A stretch of DNA of 64,000 nt from Streptomyces mangrovi (GCF_900114215.1 NZ_FOSG01000001.1:372001-436000); one strand, 5' to 3'. Shown: positions 44,911 through 53,648, numbered from the stretch's first letter. Notes: generated from the sequence alone by a model not told the origin. Made by a program: numbers and translations.

Positions 44911-45000
44911 GCCCGGCACGGAACGGTCCCGCACGGAACCGCCCGGCACGGAACGGCCCCGCACGGAACCGCCCGGCACGGAACGGCCCCGCACGGAACG
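44911..45000. repeat. three tandem 30-bp repeats
   Basis: Three units of 30 bp (44911-44940, 44941-44970, 44971-45000) differing at only two positions; each is itself two diverged 15-bp halves sharing GCACGGAAC. They fill the gap between the convergent NRPS and cutC genes. Confidence 0.85.
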
Positions 45001-45006
45001 GCCCGG

Positions 45007-45708
45007 TCAGGAATCCAGTGCCTCGCGCCAGGTGCGCACCGCGTCCGGGGAGACCGGGGTGTCCCAGCCGCCGAGGCGGGCCGCGCCGCCGATGTGGAAG
45101 GCGGTCACGCCCGCCGCGCGCAGGGCGGGGACGTGGTCGAGGCCCAGGCCGCCGCCTGCCATCAGCAGCGGGAGGTAGCCGGGCTCCCCGGCGGCCGTAC
45201 GGGCCGCCTCGGCGCACAGGACGGCCAGGCCCGCCGTCACGCCGTCCGCCGAGCCGGCGGTGAGGTAGGCGTCCAGACCCGGGTGCCCGTCGAGCCGTTT
45301 GCGCAGCCCGGCGCGGTCGGCGCAGTGGTCGATGGCGCGATGGAAGGTCCAGCGGCAGCCGGGGACGGCGTCGAGGAGCGCGCCGATCGCGGCGAGGTCG
45401 GGCTGTCCGGTGTCGTCGAGGAAGCCGAGCACGAACTCCTCGGCGCCCTCCGCGCGCAGGCCGCGCGCCCGCTCGCACAACTCCTCCAGCGCCGCCTCGT
45501 CGCCCGCCGCGAATCCGTCCGTCGCGCGCAGCATCACCCGCACCGGCAGGTCGGTGGCGCCGCGGACGGCGGCGAAGACCCCCCGCGCGGGGGTGAGGCC
45601 GTCGGCGGGCATGTCGCCGACCAGTTCGAGGCGGTCCGCCCCGCCGGTCTGCGCGGCGACCGCGTCGCGGGCATCGAGGGCGATCACTTCGAGGATTGGT
45701 CTAGACAT
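45007..45708 (-). CDS. cutC: CutC-family protein
   Basis: 233 residues with the CutC TIM-barrel pattern: LEVIALDARDAVAAQTGGADRLELVGDMPADGLTP, WTFHRAID, LTAGSADGVTAGL, LLMAGGGLGLDHVPAL. CutC was named for copper homeostasis in E. coli, but its biochemical role is unsettled. ATG at 45708 was chosen because homologues start just before LEVIALD; no good ribosome site is present. Confidence 0.85.
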   Translation of the reverse strand: MSRPILEVIALDARDAVAAQTGGADRLELVGDMPADGLTPARGVFAAVRGATDLPVRVMLRATDGFAAGDEAALEELCERARGLRAEGAEEFVLGFLDDTGQPDLAAIGALLDAVPGCRWTFHRAIDHCADRAGLRKRLDGHPGLDAYLTAGSADGVTAGLAVLCAEAARTAAGEPGYLPLLMAGGGLGLDHVPALRAAGVTAFHIGGAARLGGWDTPVSPDAVRTWREALDS

Positions 45709-45766
45709 ATAGCGGAGCCTGCCATATCGCGGGACACGCCGGGAAGACGGGGCACACAATTGCGCC

Positions 45767-46456
45767 ATGGTCACGCCGAAGAACCGCCATCCGGCCCATG
45801 ACGGGCTGCGCGAGCGCTGGACCCGGACCCTCCTGGCCGTACGCCGCCCGGAGGCGGACCTGCCCGCGGACACCCCCTCCCCGTACGCCTACGCCGACGA
45901 TCTCCTCGCGCGCTGGGCCGAACCCCACCGCCGCTACCACACCACCGACCATCTGATCGCCGTCCTGGACCGCGTCGGCCTGCTCTCCGCGCACTGCTCC
46001 GGCCCCGAGGAGGTCGCCACCGCCTCGCTGGCCGCCTGGTTCCACGACGCGGTCCACCTCCCGGACCGCTCCACCAACGAGGAGCGCAGCGCCCGCCTGG
46101 CCGAGCGCGCCCTGTCCGAGGCGGGCGTCCGCCCCGCCCTGGCCGCCGAGGTGGCCCGGCTGGTCCGCCTCACCGCCGGGCACGACCCGGCCCCCGGCGA
46201 CACGGGCGGCGAGGTGCTCTGCGACGCCGACCTCGCGGTGCTGGCCGGGTCGCCGCGGGAGTACGCGGCCTACGCCGCCGCCGTCCGCGAGGAGTACGGC
46301 TTCGTCCCCGACGACGCCTTCCGCACCGGACGTGCCGAGGTCCTGCGCCATCTGCTGGACCTGCCCTCCCTGTTCCGCACCCACTACGGCCGGGAGCACT
46401 GGGAGCACACCGCCCGCCGCAATCTGACCGCGGAGCTGGACCTGCTCACCGCGTGA
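45767..46456 (+). CDS. HD-domain metal-dependent phosphohydrolase
   Basis: 229 residues. The HD signature is spread over YHTTDHL (first His), WFHDAVH (the HD pair), and a later Asp in LCDADLAVL. This is the predicted metal-dependent HD phosphohydrolase group. The nucleotide or phosphate substrate is unknown. ATG at 45767. The stop overlaps a GTG that could start the next gene. Confidence 0.82.
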   Translation: MVTPKNRHPAHDGLRERWTRTLLAVRRPEADLPADTPSPYAYADDLLARWAEPHRRYHTTDHLIAVLDRVGLLSAHCSGPEEVATASLAAWFHDAVHLPDRSTNEERSARLAERALSEAGVRPALAAEVARLVRLTAGHDPAPGDTGGEVLCDADLAVLAGSPREYAAYAAAVREEYGFVPDDAFRTGRAEVLRHLLDLPSLFRTHYGREHWEHTARRNLTAELDLLTA

Positions 46457-46476
46457 GTCGCGCCTACGCTGGAACG

Positions 46477-47040
46477 ATGGAACGACTCGACGCCCTGGAC
46501 CGGGGATACGCGGAGTTCGGCAGGCGCGTCCGCGCGGTGCGCGACGACCAGTGGGACGACCCCACCCCGTGCACCGAGTGGACCGTGCGCGACCTGGTCG
46601 GCCATCTGGTCGCCGAGCACCTGTGGGCGCCCTGGCTGCTGCGGGGCGCGACGCTGGAGGAGGTCGGCGACCGGTTCGACGGCGATGTCCTCGGCGACGA
46701 CCCGCGGGGCGCGTGGCGGCGCGCCGCCGAGGAGTCGCGGGCCGCCTTCCACCGCCCCGGCGCCCTGGACGGCGACGTGCACACCGGCGGCGGTCCGCGC
46801 CCGGCCGCCGACTACGCCCGCGAGATGACGACCGACCTCACCGTGCACGCATGGGACCTGGCTCGCGGCATCGGCGCCGACGACCGGCTGGACGAGGGGC
46901 TGGCCCGTTACGTCTACGGGGCGGTGCGCCCCGTGGCGGACTCCCTGCGCAGCACCGGACTGTTCGGCGAACCGGTCGAGGCGGGCGAGGGCGCGGGGGT
47001 CCAGGACAGGCTGGTGGCCCTGCTCGGCCGCCGCCCCTGA
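46477..47040 (+). CDS. DinB/MDMPI-like (TIGR03086-type) metal-binding protein
   Basis: 187 residues of the mycothiol-dependent maleylpyruvate isomerase-like four-helix bundle: DQWDDPTPCTEWTVRDLVGHLVAEH carries the His-containing metal site, and LTVHAWDLARGIG the second. Enzymatic function unknown. The ATG at 46477 matches homologues and sits behind TACGCT at leaderless distance; a GTG at 46453 overlapping the previous stop would add eight residues. Confidence 0.78.
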   Translation: MERLDALDRGYAEFGRRVRAVRDDQWDDPTPCTEWTVRDLVGHLVAEHLWAPWLLRGATLEEVGDRFDGDVLGDDPRGAWRRAAEESRAAFHRPGALDGDVHTGGGPRPAADYAREMTTDLTVHAWDLARGIGADDRLDEGLARYVYGAVRPVADSLRSTGLFGEPVEAGEGAGVQDRLVALLGRRP

Positions 47041-47267
47041 CCCGCCCGGGCGGCACGGCGCGGACGGCGTCGGCGTCGGATCCGGCGTCGGATCCGGCGG
47101 CATCATGTGATACCGCGCCAAACGGCGGCACCGGCCCTCCGGTGAAAGGACGGTAACAAGGCCTCCGACCAGGAATGTTCTTCCCGGTGATGACGTTGGG
47201 CCCGGACATGCCGCCACTCGACACACCACCGCCCGGAGGCGTCCCGCCCCGCGCGGAGCGTCCCCGC

Positions 47268-48500
47268 ATGCCCCTGGCCGTCTACGTCCTGGGGCTGTCC
47301 GTGTTCGCGCTCGGCACCTCGGAGTTCATGATCGCCGGGCTGCTCCAGCCGATCGCCCGCGACATGTCGGTGACCATTCCGCAGGCCGGGCTGCTGGTGT
47401 CCGCCTTCGCCATCGGCATGGTGGTCGGCGCCCCGGTGCTGGCCGGCGCGACGCTGCGGCTGCCCCGCCGCACCACGCTGGTGTCGCTGCTGGCCGTCTT
47501 CGGGGCCGGGCAGGTGGCCGGCGCCCTCGCACCGACTTACGAGGTGCTGTTCGCCTCGCGGGTGGTGAGCGCGCTGGCGTGCGCCGGGTTCTGGGCGGTG
47601 GGAGCCGCCGTGGCCGTTTCGCTGGCCCCGGCGGGTGCGAAGGCGAAGGCGATGGCCGTGATGATCGGCGGGCTGAGCGTCGCCAACGTCCTGGGCGTGC
47701 CGGCCGGTGCGCTCCTGGGGCAGCACGCCGGATGGCGGGCCGCGTTCTGGGCGGTGGCCCTCCTGGCGGCGGTCGCGGTGGCCGGGGTGCTGGCGCTGGT
47801 GCCGTCCACCCGGCCGGCCACCGGCGCGGACCGGCCCGTCCTCCGCCGCGAACTGCGGATCTACCGCGACGGCCAGGTATGGCTGGCGCTGGTGATCACC
47901 GCGCTCAACGCCGCCGCCACCTTCTGCCTCTTCTCCTACCTCTCCCCGCTGCTCACCGACACCGCCGGCCTGGGCGAGGGCTGGGTGCCGACCGTGCTGG
48001 CGCTGTACGGGGTCGGCGCGCTGATCGGCGCCGCGCTCGGCGGCCGGGTCGGCGACGCGCACCTGTTCGGCGCCATGTACGCCGGTCTGGCCGCCACCAC
48101 CGCCGTACTGGCGCTGCTGGCGCTCACCGCGCACCTGCCCGTGGCGGCCGTCGGGCTGGCGCTGGGGCTGGGAGTGACCTCGTTCTTCACCGCCCCCGCC
48201 ATCAACGCCCGGATGTTCGAGGTGGCGGGCGCCGCCCCCACCCTGGCGGGCGCGACGACCACCTCGGCGTTCAACATCGGCAACACCCTCGGCCCCTGGA
48301 TCGGCGGACTGGTGATCACCGCCGGCTGGGGCTACACCGGCGTCTCCTGGGTCAGCGCGCTGCTGGCCGCCGCGGCCGTCGGCGCAACGGTGGCGGCCTC
48401 GCGGTGGCACCGGCGCACCGCCGCCTCCCGCGTGGTGGCCGGCTCGCCCGCGGACACGGCCGTGGGCGGCCCGGCACCGGTCACCGAGGCCGCGGGCTGA
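47268..48500 (+). CDS. Cmx/CmrA-type MFS drug exporter
   Basis: 410 residues, twelve membrane helices. The N-terminus MPLAVYVLGLSVFALGTSEFMIAGLLQPIA is nearly diagnostic of the chloramphenicol exporters Cmx/CmrA/CmlR. Further family marks are LVSAFAIGMVVGAPVLAG and TTTSAFNIGNTLGPWIGG. Chloramphenicol efflux is likely but not proven. ATG at 47268 follows GGAGCG and fits homologues; in-frame ATGs at 47175, 47190 and 47208 would add a Pro-rich tail. The leader contains a tandem GGCGTCGGATCCG duplication. Confidence 0.82.
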   Translation: MPLAVYVLGLSVFALGTSEFMIAGLLQPIARDMSVTIPQAGLLVSAFAIGMVVGAPVLAGATLRLPRRTTLVSLLAVFGAGQVAGALAPTYEVLFASRVVSALACAGFWAVGAAVAVSLAPAGAKAKAMAVMIGGLSVANVLGVPAGALLGQHAGWRAAFWAVALLAAVAVAGVLALVPSTRPATGADRPVLRRELRIYRDGQVWLALVITALNAAATFCLFSYLSPLLTDTAGLGEGWVPTVLALYGVGALIGAALGGRVGDAHLFGAMYAGLAATTAVLALLALTAHLPVAAVGLALGLGVTSFFTAPAINARMFEVAGAAPTLAGATTTSAFNIGNTLGPWIGGLVITAGWGYTGVSWVSALLAAAAVGATVAASRWHRRTAASRVVAGSPADTAVGGPAPVTEAAG

Positions 48501-48670
48501 CCCGTCCCGGTGCGCCGGACCGCTCCGACGTGCCCCGTTCCGGGGACCGGATTACCCTCGGTGGCCAGTGCACCCGCAGGCCGCCCGAGACCGGCCCTCC
48601 CTCGACCGGCCCGACGGCTTCCGGTCATCCGGCGGCCAGGACGCCGGACACAGGTGAAAGGACGTGTGAG

Positions 48671-49471
48671 GTGGACGTGCGCAGGAAGAACAACGTCACC
48701 GTCACCGGCCGGGAGGACGGGCCGGTGGTGATGCTGGCACACGGATTCGGCTGCGACCAGAACCTGTGGCGCCTGGTGGCGCCCGCGCTGGCCGAGGAGT
48801 TCCGGGTGGTCCTCTTCGACCACGTGGGCTCCGGCCGGTCGGACCCCTCCGCCTGGAACGAGGAGCGCTACTCCTCGCTGGAGGGGTACGCGCAGGACGT
48901 GCTGGACATCTGCCGCGAGCTGGGGCTGCGGGACGTGACGTTCGTGGGGCACTCGGTCAGCGCCATGATCGGGGTGCTGGCGGTGCTGCGCGAGCCGGAG
49001 CGCTTCGCCAAACTGGTCCTGCTCACCCCCTCCCCCTCCTACATCGACGAGGGCGGCTACCGGGGCGGGTTCAGCCGGGCCGACATCGAGGAGCTGCTGG
49101 AGTCGCTGGAGAGCAACTACCTGGGCTGGTCCGCGGTGATGGCACCGGTGATCATGGGCAATCCGGACCGGCCCGAGCTGGGCGAGGAGCTGACCAACAG
49201 CTTCTGCCGCACCGACCCGCGCATGGCCCGCGTCTTCGCCCGCACCACCTTCCTGTCCGACAACCGCGAGGACCTGGCCGGGGTGACCGTGCCGACGCTG
49301 GTGGTCGAGTGCGCGCACGACACCCTGGCCCCGCGCGAGGTGGGCTCGTTCGTCCGGGACGAGATCGCCGGAAGCACCCTGGTCACCCTGGACGCCCACG
49401 GGCACTGCCCACAGCTGAGCAGCCCCGGCCCGACGGCCGAGGCCATCGCCTCCTTCGCGAGGGCGCGGTGA
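48671..49471 (+). CDS. rsbQ: RsbQ-like alpha/beta hydrolase
   Basis: 266 residues of the RsbQ/D14/KAI2 group. The nucleophile is Ser95 in FVGHSVSAMIG, the acid lies in CAHDTLAP and the His in AHGHCPQLS. HGFGCDQNLWR and FDHVGSGRSD are family hallmarks. In Bacillus RsbQ is needed to activate the PAS-phosphatase RsbP in energy-stress signalling; the ligand is a small hydrophobic molecule. The same pair occurs here, the stop overlapping the next start as GTGA. GTG at 48671 with AAAGGA upstream. Confidence 0.85.
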   Translation: MDVRRKNNVTVTGREDGPVVMLAHGFGCDQNLWRLVAPALAEEFRVVLFDHVGSGRSDPSAWNEERYSSLEGYAQDVLDICRELGLRDVTFVGHSVSAMIGVLAVLREPERFAKLVLLTPSPSYIDEGGYRGGFSRADIEELLESLESNYLGWSAVMAPVIMGNPDRPELGEELTNSFCRTDPRMARVFARTTFLSDNREDLAGVTVPTLVVECAHDTLAPREVGSFVRDEIAGSTLVTLDAHGHCPQLSSPGPTAEAIASFARAR

Positions 49472-50793
49472 CCTCCCGTGCGAGCCCGGATCCGGATCCG
49501 GAACCGGCACCTGAGCCGGACGGACCGGAACCGGGGGACGGCGGGAATCCGGAGGACGACCTGGAGGAGTTGTACGAGAACACGCCGTGCGGCCAGCTCT
49601 CCAGCGTCCCCGGCGGCAGGATCGTCAAGGTCAACACCACCCTGCTGGACTGGCTCGGCTACCGCCGCGAGGAACTGGTCGGCCGCCGGACCTTCTCCCA
49701 GCTGCTCAGCGTCGGCGGCAGGATCTACTACGAGACCCACCTCGCCCCGCTGCTGCGGATGCAGGGCCGGGTGGGCGGGATCGCACTGGAGATGAAGGCC
49801 GCCGACGGCAGCCGACTGCCGGTGCTGGTCGCCGCCTCGGTGCGGGAGGGCTCCGGCGGGCGGCCGGCACTGGTGCGTACCTCCGTCTTCGAGGCCCGCG
49901 ACCGCCGCGCGTACGAGACCGAGCTGCTGCGCGCCCGGCAGGAGGCCGACCGCGAGCGCGAACGCGTGCAGCAGCTCGCCACCACCCTCCAGCGCAGCCT
50001 GCTGCCGCCCGCCCTGCCCGACATCCCCGGCACCGAGCTGGCCGCGCACTACCACACCGCCTCGATCGACGAGGTCGGCGGCGACTTCTACGACCTGTTC
50101 CCCGTCTCCGGCGGGCGCTGGGGTTTCTTCCTCGGCGATGTCTCCGGCAAGGGCGCCGCGGCGGCGTCCGTCACCTCCCTCGTCCGCTACTCCCTGCGCG
50201 CCGCGAGCGCTTCCGACCCCGACCCGGTCAGGGTGCTGGCCAACCTCAACACCGTCCTGGAGCACGAGAACCACGGCGACGACCCGCGCTTCTGCACCGT
50301 CATCCACGGTCTGCTCACCCCGGGCGAACACGGCTGCGAGCTCACCCTCGCCGGTGGCGGCCACCCCCCGGCCCTGCTGATGCGCGCCGACGGCACCGCC
50401 GGCTATCTGCACACCCCCGGAGGCCAGTTGGTCGGAGTGCTGCCGGACGCCCACTTCGCCGCCACCACCGTGCGCCTGGCCCCCGGCGACACCCTGCTGC
50501 TGTACACCGACGGGCTGACCGAGGCCCGTGCCGTCCATACGGACGGCCGCCGCCGGGAGCGGGAGGGAGGGCGCTACGGCGAGGAGGCCCTGCTCGACTT
50601 CGCGGCCGGGCTGGCCCCGGCGAGCGCGGCGGACGCCGTCACCGCCGTCGGCGCCCTGCTGGAGGGGCTGGGCGAGGGAGTGGACGACGACACCGCCGTA
50701 CTGGCCCTCGGCGTCCCCGTCTCCCGGAAGGCACCGGAAACCCCGGGCACCCCGGAGGCCCCGGACGGGCCGGAGCCGTTCAGGTCGCCGTGA
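49468..50793 (+). CDS. rsbP: PAS-PP2C (SpoIIE/RsbP-like) serine phosphatase
   Basis: 441 residues. After a Pro/Glu-rich tail comes a PAS domain (about 30-145: ELYENTPCGQLSSVPGGRIVKVNTTLLDWLGYRREELVGR). A short coiled segment (RARQEADRERERVQQLATTLQRSLLPP) follows, then the PP2C/SpoIIE domain with Asp metal ligands in EVGGDFYDLF, GDVSGKG, YTDGLTE and DDDTAVL. It should dephosphorylate an anti-sigma-factor antagonist. Coupled to the RsbQ-like gene; no antagonist, kinase or sigma gene is adjacent. Confidence 0.88.
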   Translation: MTSRASPDPDPEPAPEPDGPEPGDGGNPEDDLEELYENTPCGQLSSVPGGRIVKVNTTLLDWLGYRREELVGRRTFSQLLSVGGRIYYETHLAPLLRMQGRVGGIALEMKAADGSRLPVLVAASVREGSGGRPALVRTSVFEARDRRAYETELLRARQEADRERERVQQLATTLQRSLLPPALPDIPGTELAAHYHTASIDEVGGDFYDLFPVSGGRWGFFLGDVSGKGAAAASVTSLVRYSLRAASASDPDPVRVLANLNTVLEHENHGDDPRFCTVIHGLLTPGEHGCELTLAGGGHPPALLMRADGTAGYLHTPGGQLVGVLPDAHFAATTVRLAPGDTLLLYTDGLTEARAVHTDGRRREREGGRYGEEALLDFAAGLAPASAADAVTAVGALLEGLGEGVDDDTAVLALGVPVSRKAPETPGTPEAPDGPEPFRSP

Positions 50794-51073
50794 CCACCCG
50801 GAGCGGGGCCCGGCGAGGGGGCCGGCGCCGCCGCAGGCCCGCCTCCGTCAGCCGCCGCAGCAGCTCCTTGCTGCCCACCTCGACCGCGCCCAGCCGCACC
50901 GCCCGCTCGTATCGGTGGGCGGGTACGTCGTAGTGGTCGCGGTCGAAGGCGCGGCGCGGGCAGCCGAGAGCGGCGGCGAACGCGTGCAGCTCCTCGTAGG
51001 AGGCGTCGCTGACCAGGTGCGACCACAGCATTCCGTGGCCCGGCCACTCGGGCGGGTCGATGTAGACGGTCAC
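50780..51073 (-). CDS. DUF4031 family protein
   Basis: 97 residues: TVYIDPPEWPGHGMLWSHLVSDASYEELHAFAAALGCPRRAFDRDHYDVPAHRYERAV is the conserved DUF4031 core, with invariant Asp, Pro, His and Tyr residues. Role unknown. GTG at 51073 overlaps the upstream gene's stop, and the 3' end overlaps the convergent phosphatase gene by 14 bases. Confidence 0.78.
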   Translation of the reverse strand: MTVYIDPPEWPGHGMLWSHLVSDASYEELHAFAAALGCPRRAFDRDHYDVPAHRYERAVRLGAVEVGSKELLRRLTEAGLRRRRPPRRAPLRVVTAT

Positions 51074-51486
51074 CCGGCGCCTCCCAGCTCCCCGACGGGC
51101 GCCACCGCCGTCGCCGTCCGGCCGCACACCCAGTGCGGGTCCGGACCCAGCTCGGGCTCGACGTCGAGCGCGTGCTCCTCCTCGCCGCCGCACAGCGGGC
51201 AGCCCGGCCAGCGGCCCCGCCGGTCCAGCAGGGCGTCCTGGACGTCCTGGGCGATCAGGCCCGCGACGAACGAGACGCCCTCGGGCCACTGCTCGACCCA
51301 CCAGCGGCGGTGGGAGACCGCGTCCTCGACCAGCGAGACGACCTCGGCCTCGGCGATGCCGCAGGCGGTGAGGTCGGCGAGGACGAGCGCCCGGCCGGTG
51401 TGGAGGGCGCGTTCGAGGCCGTGGGGGTCGCCGGAGCCGGATTCGCGGGGATCGGGACCGGGGGAAGGGGGCTGCCGTTCTGTCAT
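51070..51486 (-). CDS. hypothetical protein, co-transcribed with the DUF4031 gene
   Basis: 138 residues, not assigned. The central part (LVLADLTACGIAEAEVVSLVEDAVSHRRWWVEQWPEGVSFVAGLIAQDVQDALLD) is helical, and a CPLCGG pair near the C-terminus could hold a metal together with a late Cys. The ATG at 51486 has a strong GGAGGGG site. Divergent from the murR-like gene. Similar proteins are widespread in Streptomyces without known role. Confidence 0.65.
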   Translation of the reverse strand: MTERQPPSPGPDPRESGSGDPHGLERALHTGRALVLADLTACGIAEAEVVSLVEDAVSHRRWWVEQWPEGVSFVAGLIAQDVQDALLDRRGRWPGCPLCGGEEEHALDVEPELGPDPHWVCGRTATAVAPVGELGGAG

Positions 51487-51547
51487 AGCCCCTCCATTGG
51501 AGCAGACGGCCGCAAGGGCGGCGGACGTCTTGACGGCCCCGTGCGGT

Positions 51548-51592
51548 GAAAATACCTTCCACCGTGTGAACAATACTGTGAAGGAAAGTTTC
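51548..51592 (+). promoter_or_regulatory. inverted repeat around the start of the murR-like gene
   Basis: GAAAATACCTTCCAC (51548-51562) and the complement of GTGAAGGAAAGTTTC (51578-51592) are diverged copies of one 15-bp motif facing each other across the GTG at 51566. TACCTT inside the left arm could be the -10 hexamer. Likely autoregulatory operator of the RpiR-family regulator. Confidence 0.45.
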
Positions 51593-52513
51593 TCCGGTCC
51601 GCTCCGCGACACCGCGCCGGGCCGTCGTCCCGGTCCCCCGGAGCCCGCCGCCCTCGCGGCCAAGGTCCGCACCATGGCCCCCTCGATGACCCGCTCCATG
51701 CAACGTGTCGCCGAGGCCGTCGCCGGCGACCCCGCCGGATGCGCGCAGCTCACCGTCACCGGCCTCGCCGAGCGCACCGGCACCAGCGAGGCCACCGTCG
51801 TACGGACCTCGCGCCTGCTGGGCTACCCCGGCTACCGCGATCTGCGCCTGGCGCTGGCCGGGCTCGCCGCGCAGCAGGCCTCCGGCGCCTCTCCGTCGGT
51901 GACCGCCGACATCGCCGTGGACGACCCCATCGAGGACGTCATAGCCAAGCTCGCCCACGACGAGCGGCAGACCCTCGCCGACACCGCCGCCGGACTGGAT
52001 CCCGGCCAGGTCGAGGCGGCCGTGCACGCCATGGCCTCCGCCCGCCGGATAGACCTCTACGGCGCCGGCGCCTCCGCCCTGGTCGCCCAGGACCTGGCGC
52101 AGAAACTGCTGCGGATCGGCCTGGTCGCCCACGCCCACGCCGATCCGCATCTGGCCGTCACCGGCGCCGTGCAGCTGCGCGCCGGGGACGTCGCCCTGGC
52201 GGTGACCCACTCCGGCCGTACGGTGGACGTGATCGAACCGCTGCGCGTCGCCTTCGACCACGGCGCCACCACCGTGGCCGTCACCGGCCGCCCGGACGGG
52301 GAGATCGCGCAGTACGCCGACCACGTGCTGACCACCTCCACGGCGCGCGAGAGCGAACTGCGCCCGGCGGCCATGTCCAGCCGGACCAGCCAGCTGCTGG
52401 TCGTGGACTGCCTGTTCATAGGCGTGGCACAGCGCACCTACGAGACCGCCGCCCCCGCCCTGGCGGCCTCCTACGAGGCGCTGGCCCACCGCCACTCGCC
52501 CCGGCAGCGCTGA
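51566..52513 (+). CDS. murR: RpiR/MurR-family transcriptional regulator
   Basis: 315 residues: an N-terminal RpiR-type helix-turn-helix (about 45-105, LTVTGLAERTGTSEATVVRTSRLLGYPGYRDL) and a C-terminal SIS sugar-phosphate isomerase domain (IDLYGAGASALVAQDLAQKL, VTHSGRTVDVIEPL). It probably senses a sugar phosphate, by context N-acetylmuramate 6-phosphate, and controls murQ 146 bases downstream. GTG at 51566 without ribosome site. Confidence 0.82.
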   Translation: MNNTVKESFSGPLRDTAPGRRPGPPEPAALAAKVRTMAPSMTRSMQRVAEAVAGDPAGCAQLTVTGLAERTGTSEATVVRTSRLLGYPGYRDLRLALAGLAAQQASGASPSVTADIAVDDPIEDVIAKLAHDERQTLADTAAGLDPGQVEAAVHAMASARRIDLYGAGASALVAQDLAQKLLRIGLVAHAHADPHLAVTGAVQLRAGDVALAVTHSGRTVDVIEPLRVAFDHGATTVAVTGRPDGEIAQYADHVLTTSTARESELRPAAMSSRTSQLLVVDCLFIGVAQRTYETAAPALAASYEALAHRHSPRQR

Positions 52514-52540
52514 CCCCACGCCCGCACCCACGCCCACGTC

Positions 52541-52564
52541 CGCACCCGCACCCGCACCCGCACC
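52541..52564 (+). repeat. four tandem CGCACC hexamers
   Basis: Four exact CGCACC units, with diverged copies on the left, occupy part of the 145-bp gap between murR-like and murQ genes. Probably a slippage-prone tract. Confidence 0.6.
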
Positions 52565-52658
52565 CGAGCAGCACCGCCCAACCCCCCACACCCCCGCCCG
52601 GGCGCCGGCACCGGTGGCCGGCCCCGGCATCCGGAAGAACGGAAAGAGCCGCACCCTC

Positions 52659-53648
52659 ATGACCTCCTCTCCGACCGCCGCCGGCCACGAATCCGGCGAT
52701 CCTCGCGACTCCCGCCATCCGGACGGCGCGTACGACCGGCTGCGCGCCGAACTGGACACGCTCACCACCGAGGCGTTCCGCAGCGACCTGTCCGAGATCG
52801 ACCGGCTCCCCACCCTGGAGATCGCCAGGGTCATGAACGGGGAGGACGCCACCGTCCCCACCGCCGTCGCCTCCCAGCTCCCGCGCATCGCCGCCGCCAT
52901 CGACGCCACCGTCGAGCGGATGGCGCGCGGCGGGCGGCTGGTCTACACGGGGGCGGGGACGGCCGGGCGGCTGGGCGTGCTGGACGCCAGCGAGTGCCCG
53001 CCCACCTTCGACACCGATCCCTCCCAGGTCGTCGGGGTGATCGCGGGCGGCCCGGACGCGCTGGTCAGCGCCTCCGAGGGCACCGAGGACCGCCCCGACC
53101 TCGCCGCGGCCGACCTCGACGGGCTGGGGCTGGGCCCCGACGACGTGGTGGTCGGGGTGTCGGCCTCCGGGCGCACCCCGTACACCGTCGGCGCGGTCGA
53201 GCACGCGCGGCGGCTGGGGGCGCTGACGGTCGGGCTGTCCTGCAACTCCGGCTCGCCGCTGGCGGCGGCGGCCGACCACGGCATCGAGGTCGTGGTGGGC
53301 CCGGAGCTGATCACCGGCTCCTCCCGGCTCAAGGCGGGCACGGCCCAGAAGCTGGTCCTCAACATGATCTCGACCATCACCATGATCCGGCTGGGCAAGA
53401 CGTACGGGAACCTGATGGTCGACGTGCGCGCCTCGAACGAGAAGCTGCGGGCCCGCTCGCGCCGTATCGTCTCGCTGGCCACGGGGGCGGGCGAGGAGCG
53501 GATCGAGTCCGCGCTCGCGGCCACCGGCGGCGAGGTGAAGAACGCCATCCTCACCATCCTGGGCGAGGTGGACGGCCCCACGGCCGAGCGGCTGCTGAGG
53601 GAGTCGGGCGGTCGGCTGCGCGCGGCCCTGGAGGCGGCACGCGGCTGA
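52659..53648 (+). CDS. murQ: N-acetylmuramic acid 6-phosphate etherase
   Basis: 329 residues with the MurQ SIS fold: YTGAGTAGRLGVLDASECPPTFD, GVSASGRTPYTVGAVEHAR, and ITGSSRLKAGTAQKLVLNMISTITMIRLGKTYGNLMVDV. It cleaves the lactyl ether of MurNAc 6-phosphate to GlcNAc 6-phosphate and D-lactate in peptidoglycan recycling. ATG at 52659, with GGAAAGAG upstream at a long spacing. It lies behind its probable regulator on the same strand. Confidence 0.92.
   Translation: MTSSPTAAGHESGDPRDSRHPDGAYDRLRAELDTLTTEAFRSDLSEIDRLPTLEIARVMNGEDATVPTAVASQLPRIAAAIDATVERMARGGRLVYTGAGTAGRLGVLDASECPPTFDTDPSQVVGVIAGGPDALVSASEGTEDRPDLAAADLDGLGLGPDDVVVGVSASGRTPYTVGAVEHARRLGALTVGLSCNSGSPLAAAADHGIEVVVGPELITGSSRLKAGTAQKLVLNMISTITMIRLGKTYGNLMVDVRASNEKLRARSRRIVSLATGAGEERIESALAATGGEVKNAILTILGEVDGPTAERLLRESGGRLRAALEAARG

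Noticed and set aside
44911..45000. Regular repeats that could suggest a CRISPR array
   Set aside because: The units abut without unique spacers, and no cas genes are present.
47141..47155. A four-codon frame (Val-Lys-Gly-Arg) upstream of the Cmx-type exporter as attenuator leader peptide
   Set aside because: No convincing ribosome site precedes it and the peptide does not match known stalling leaders.
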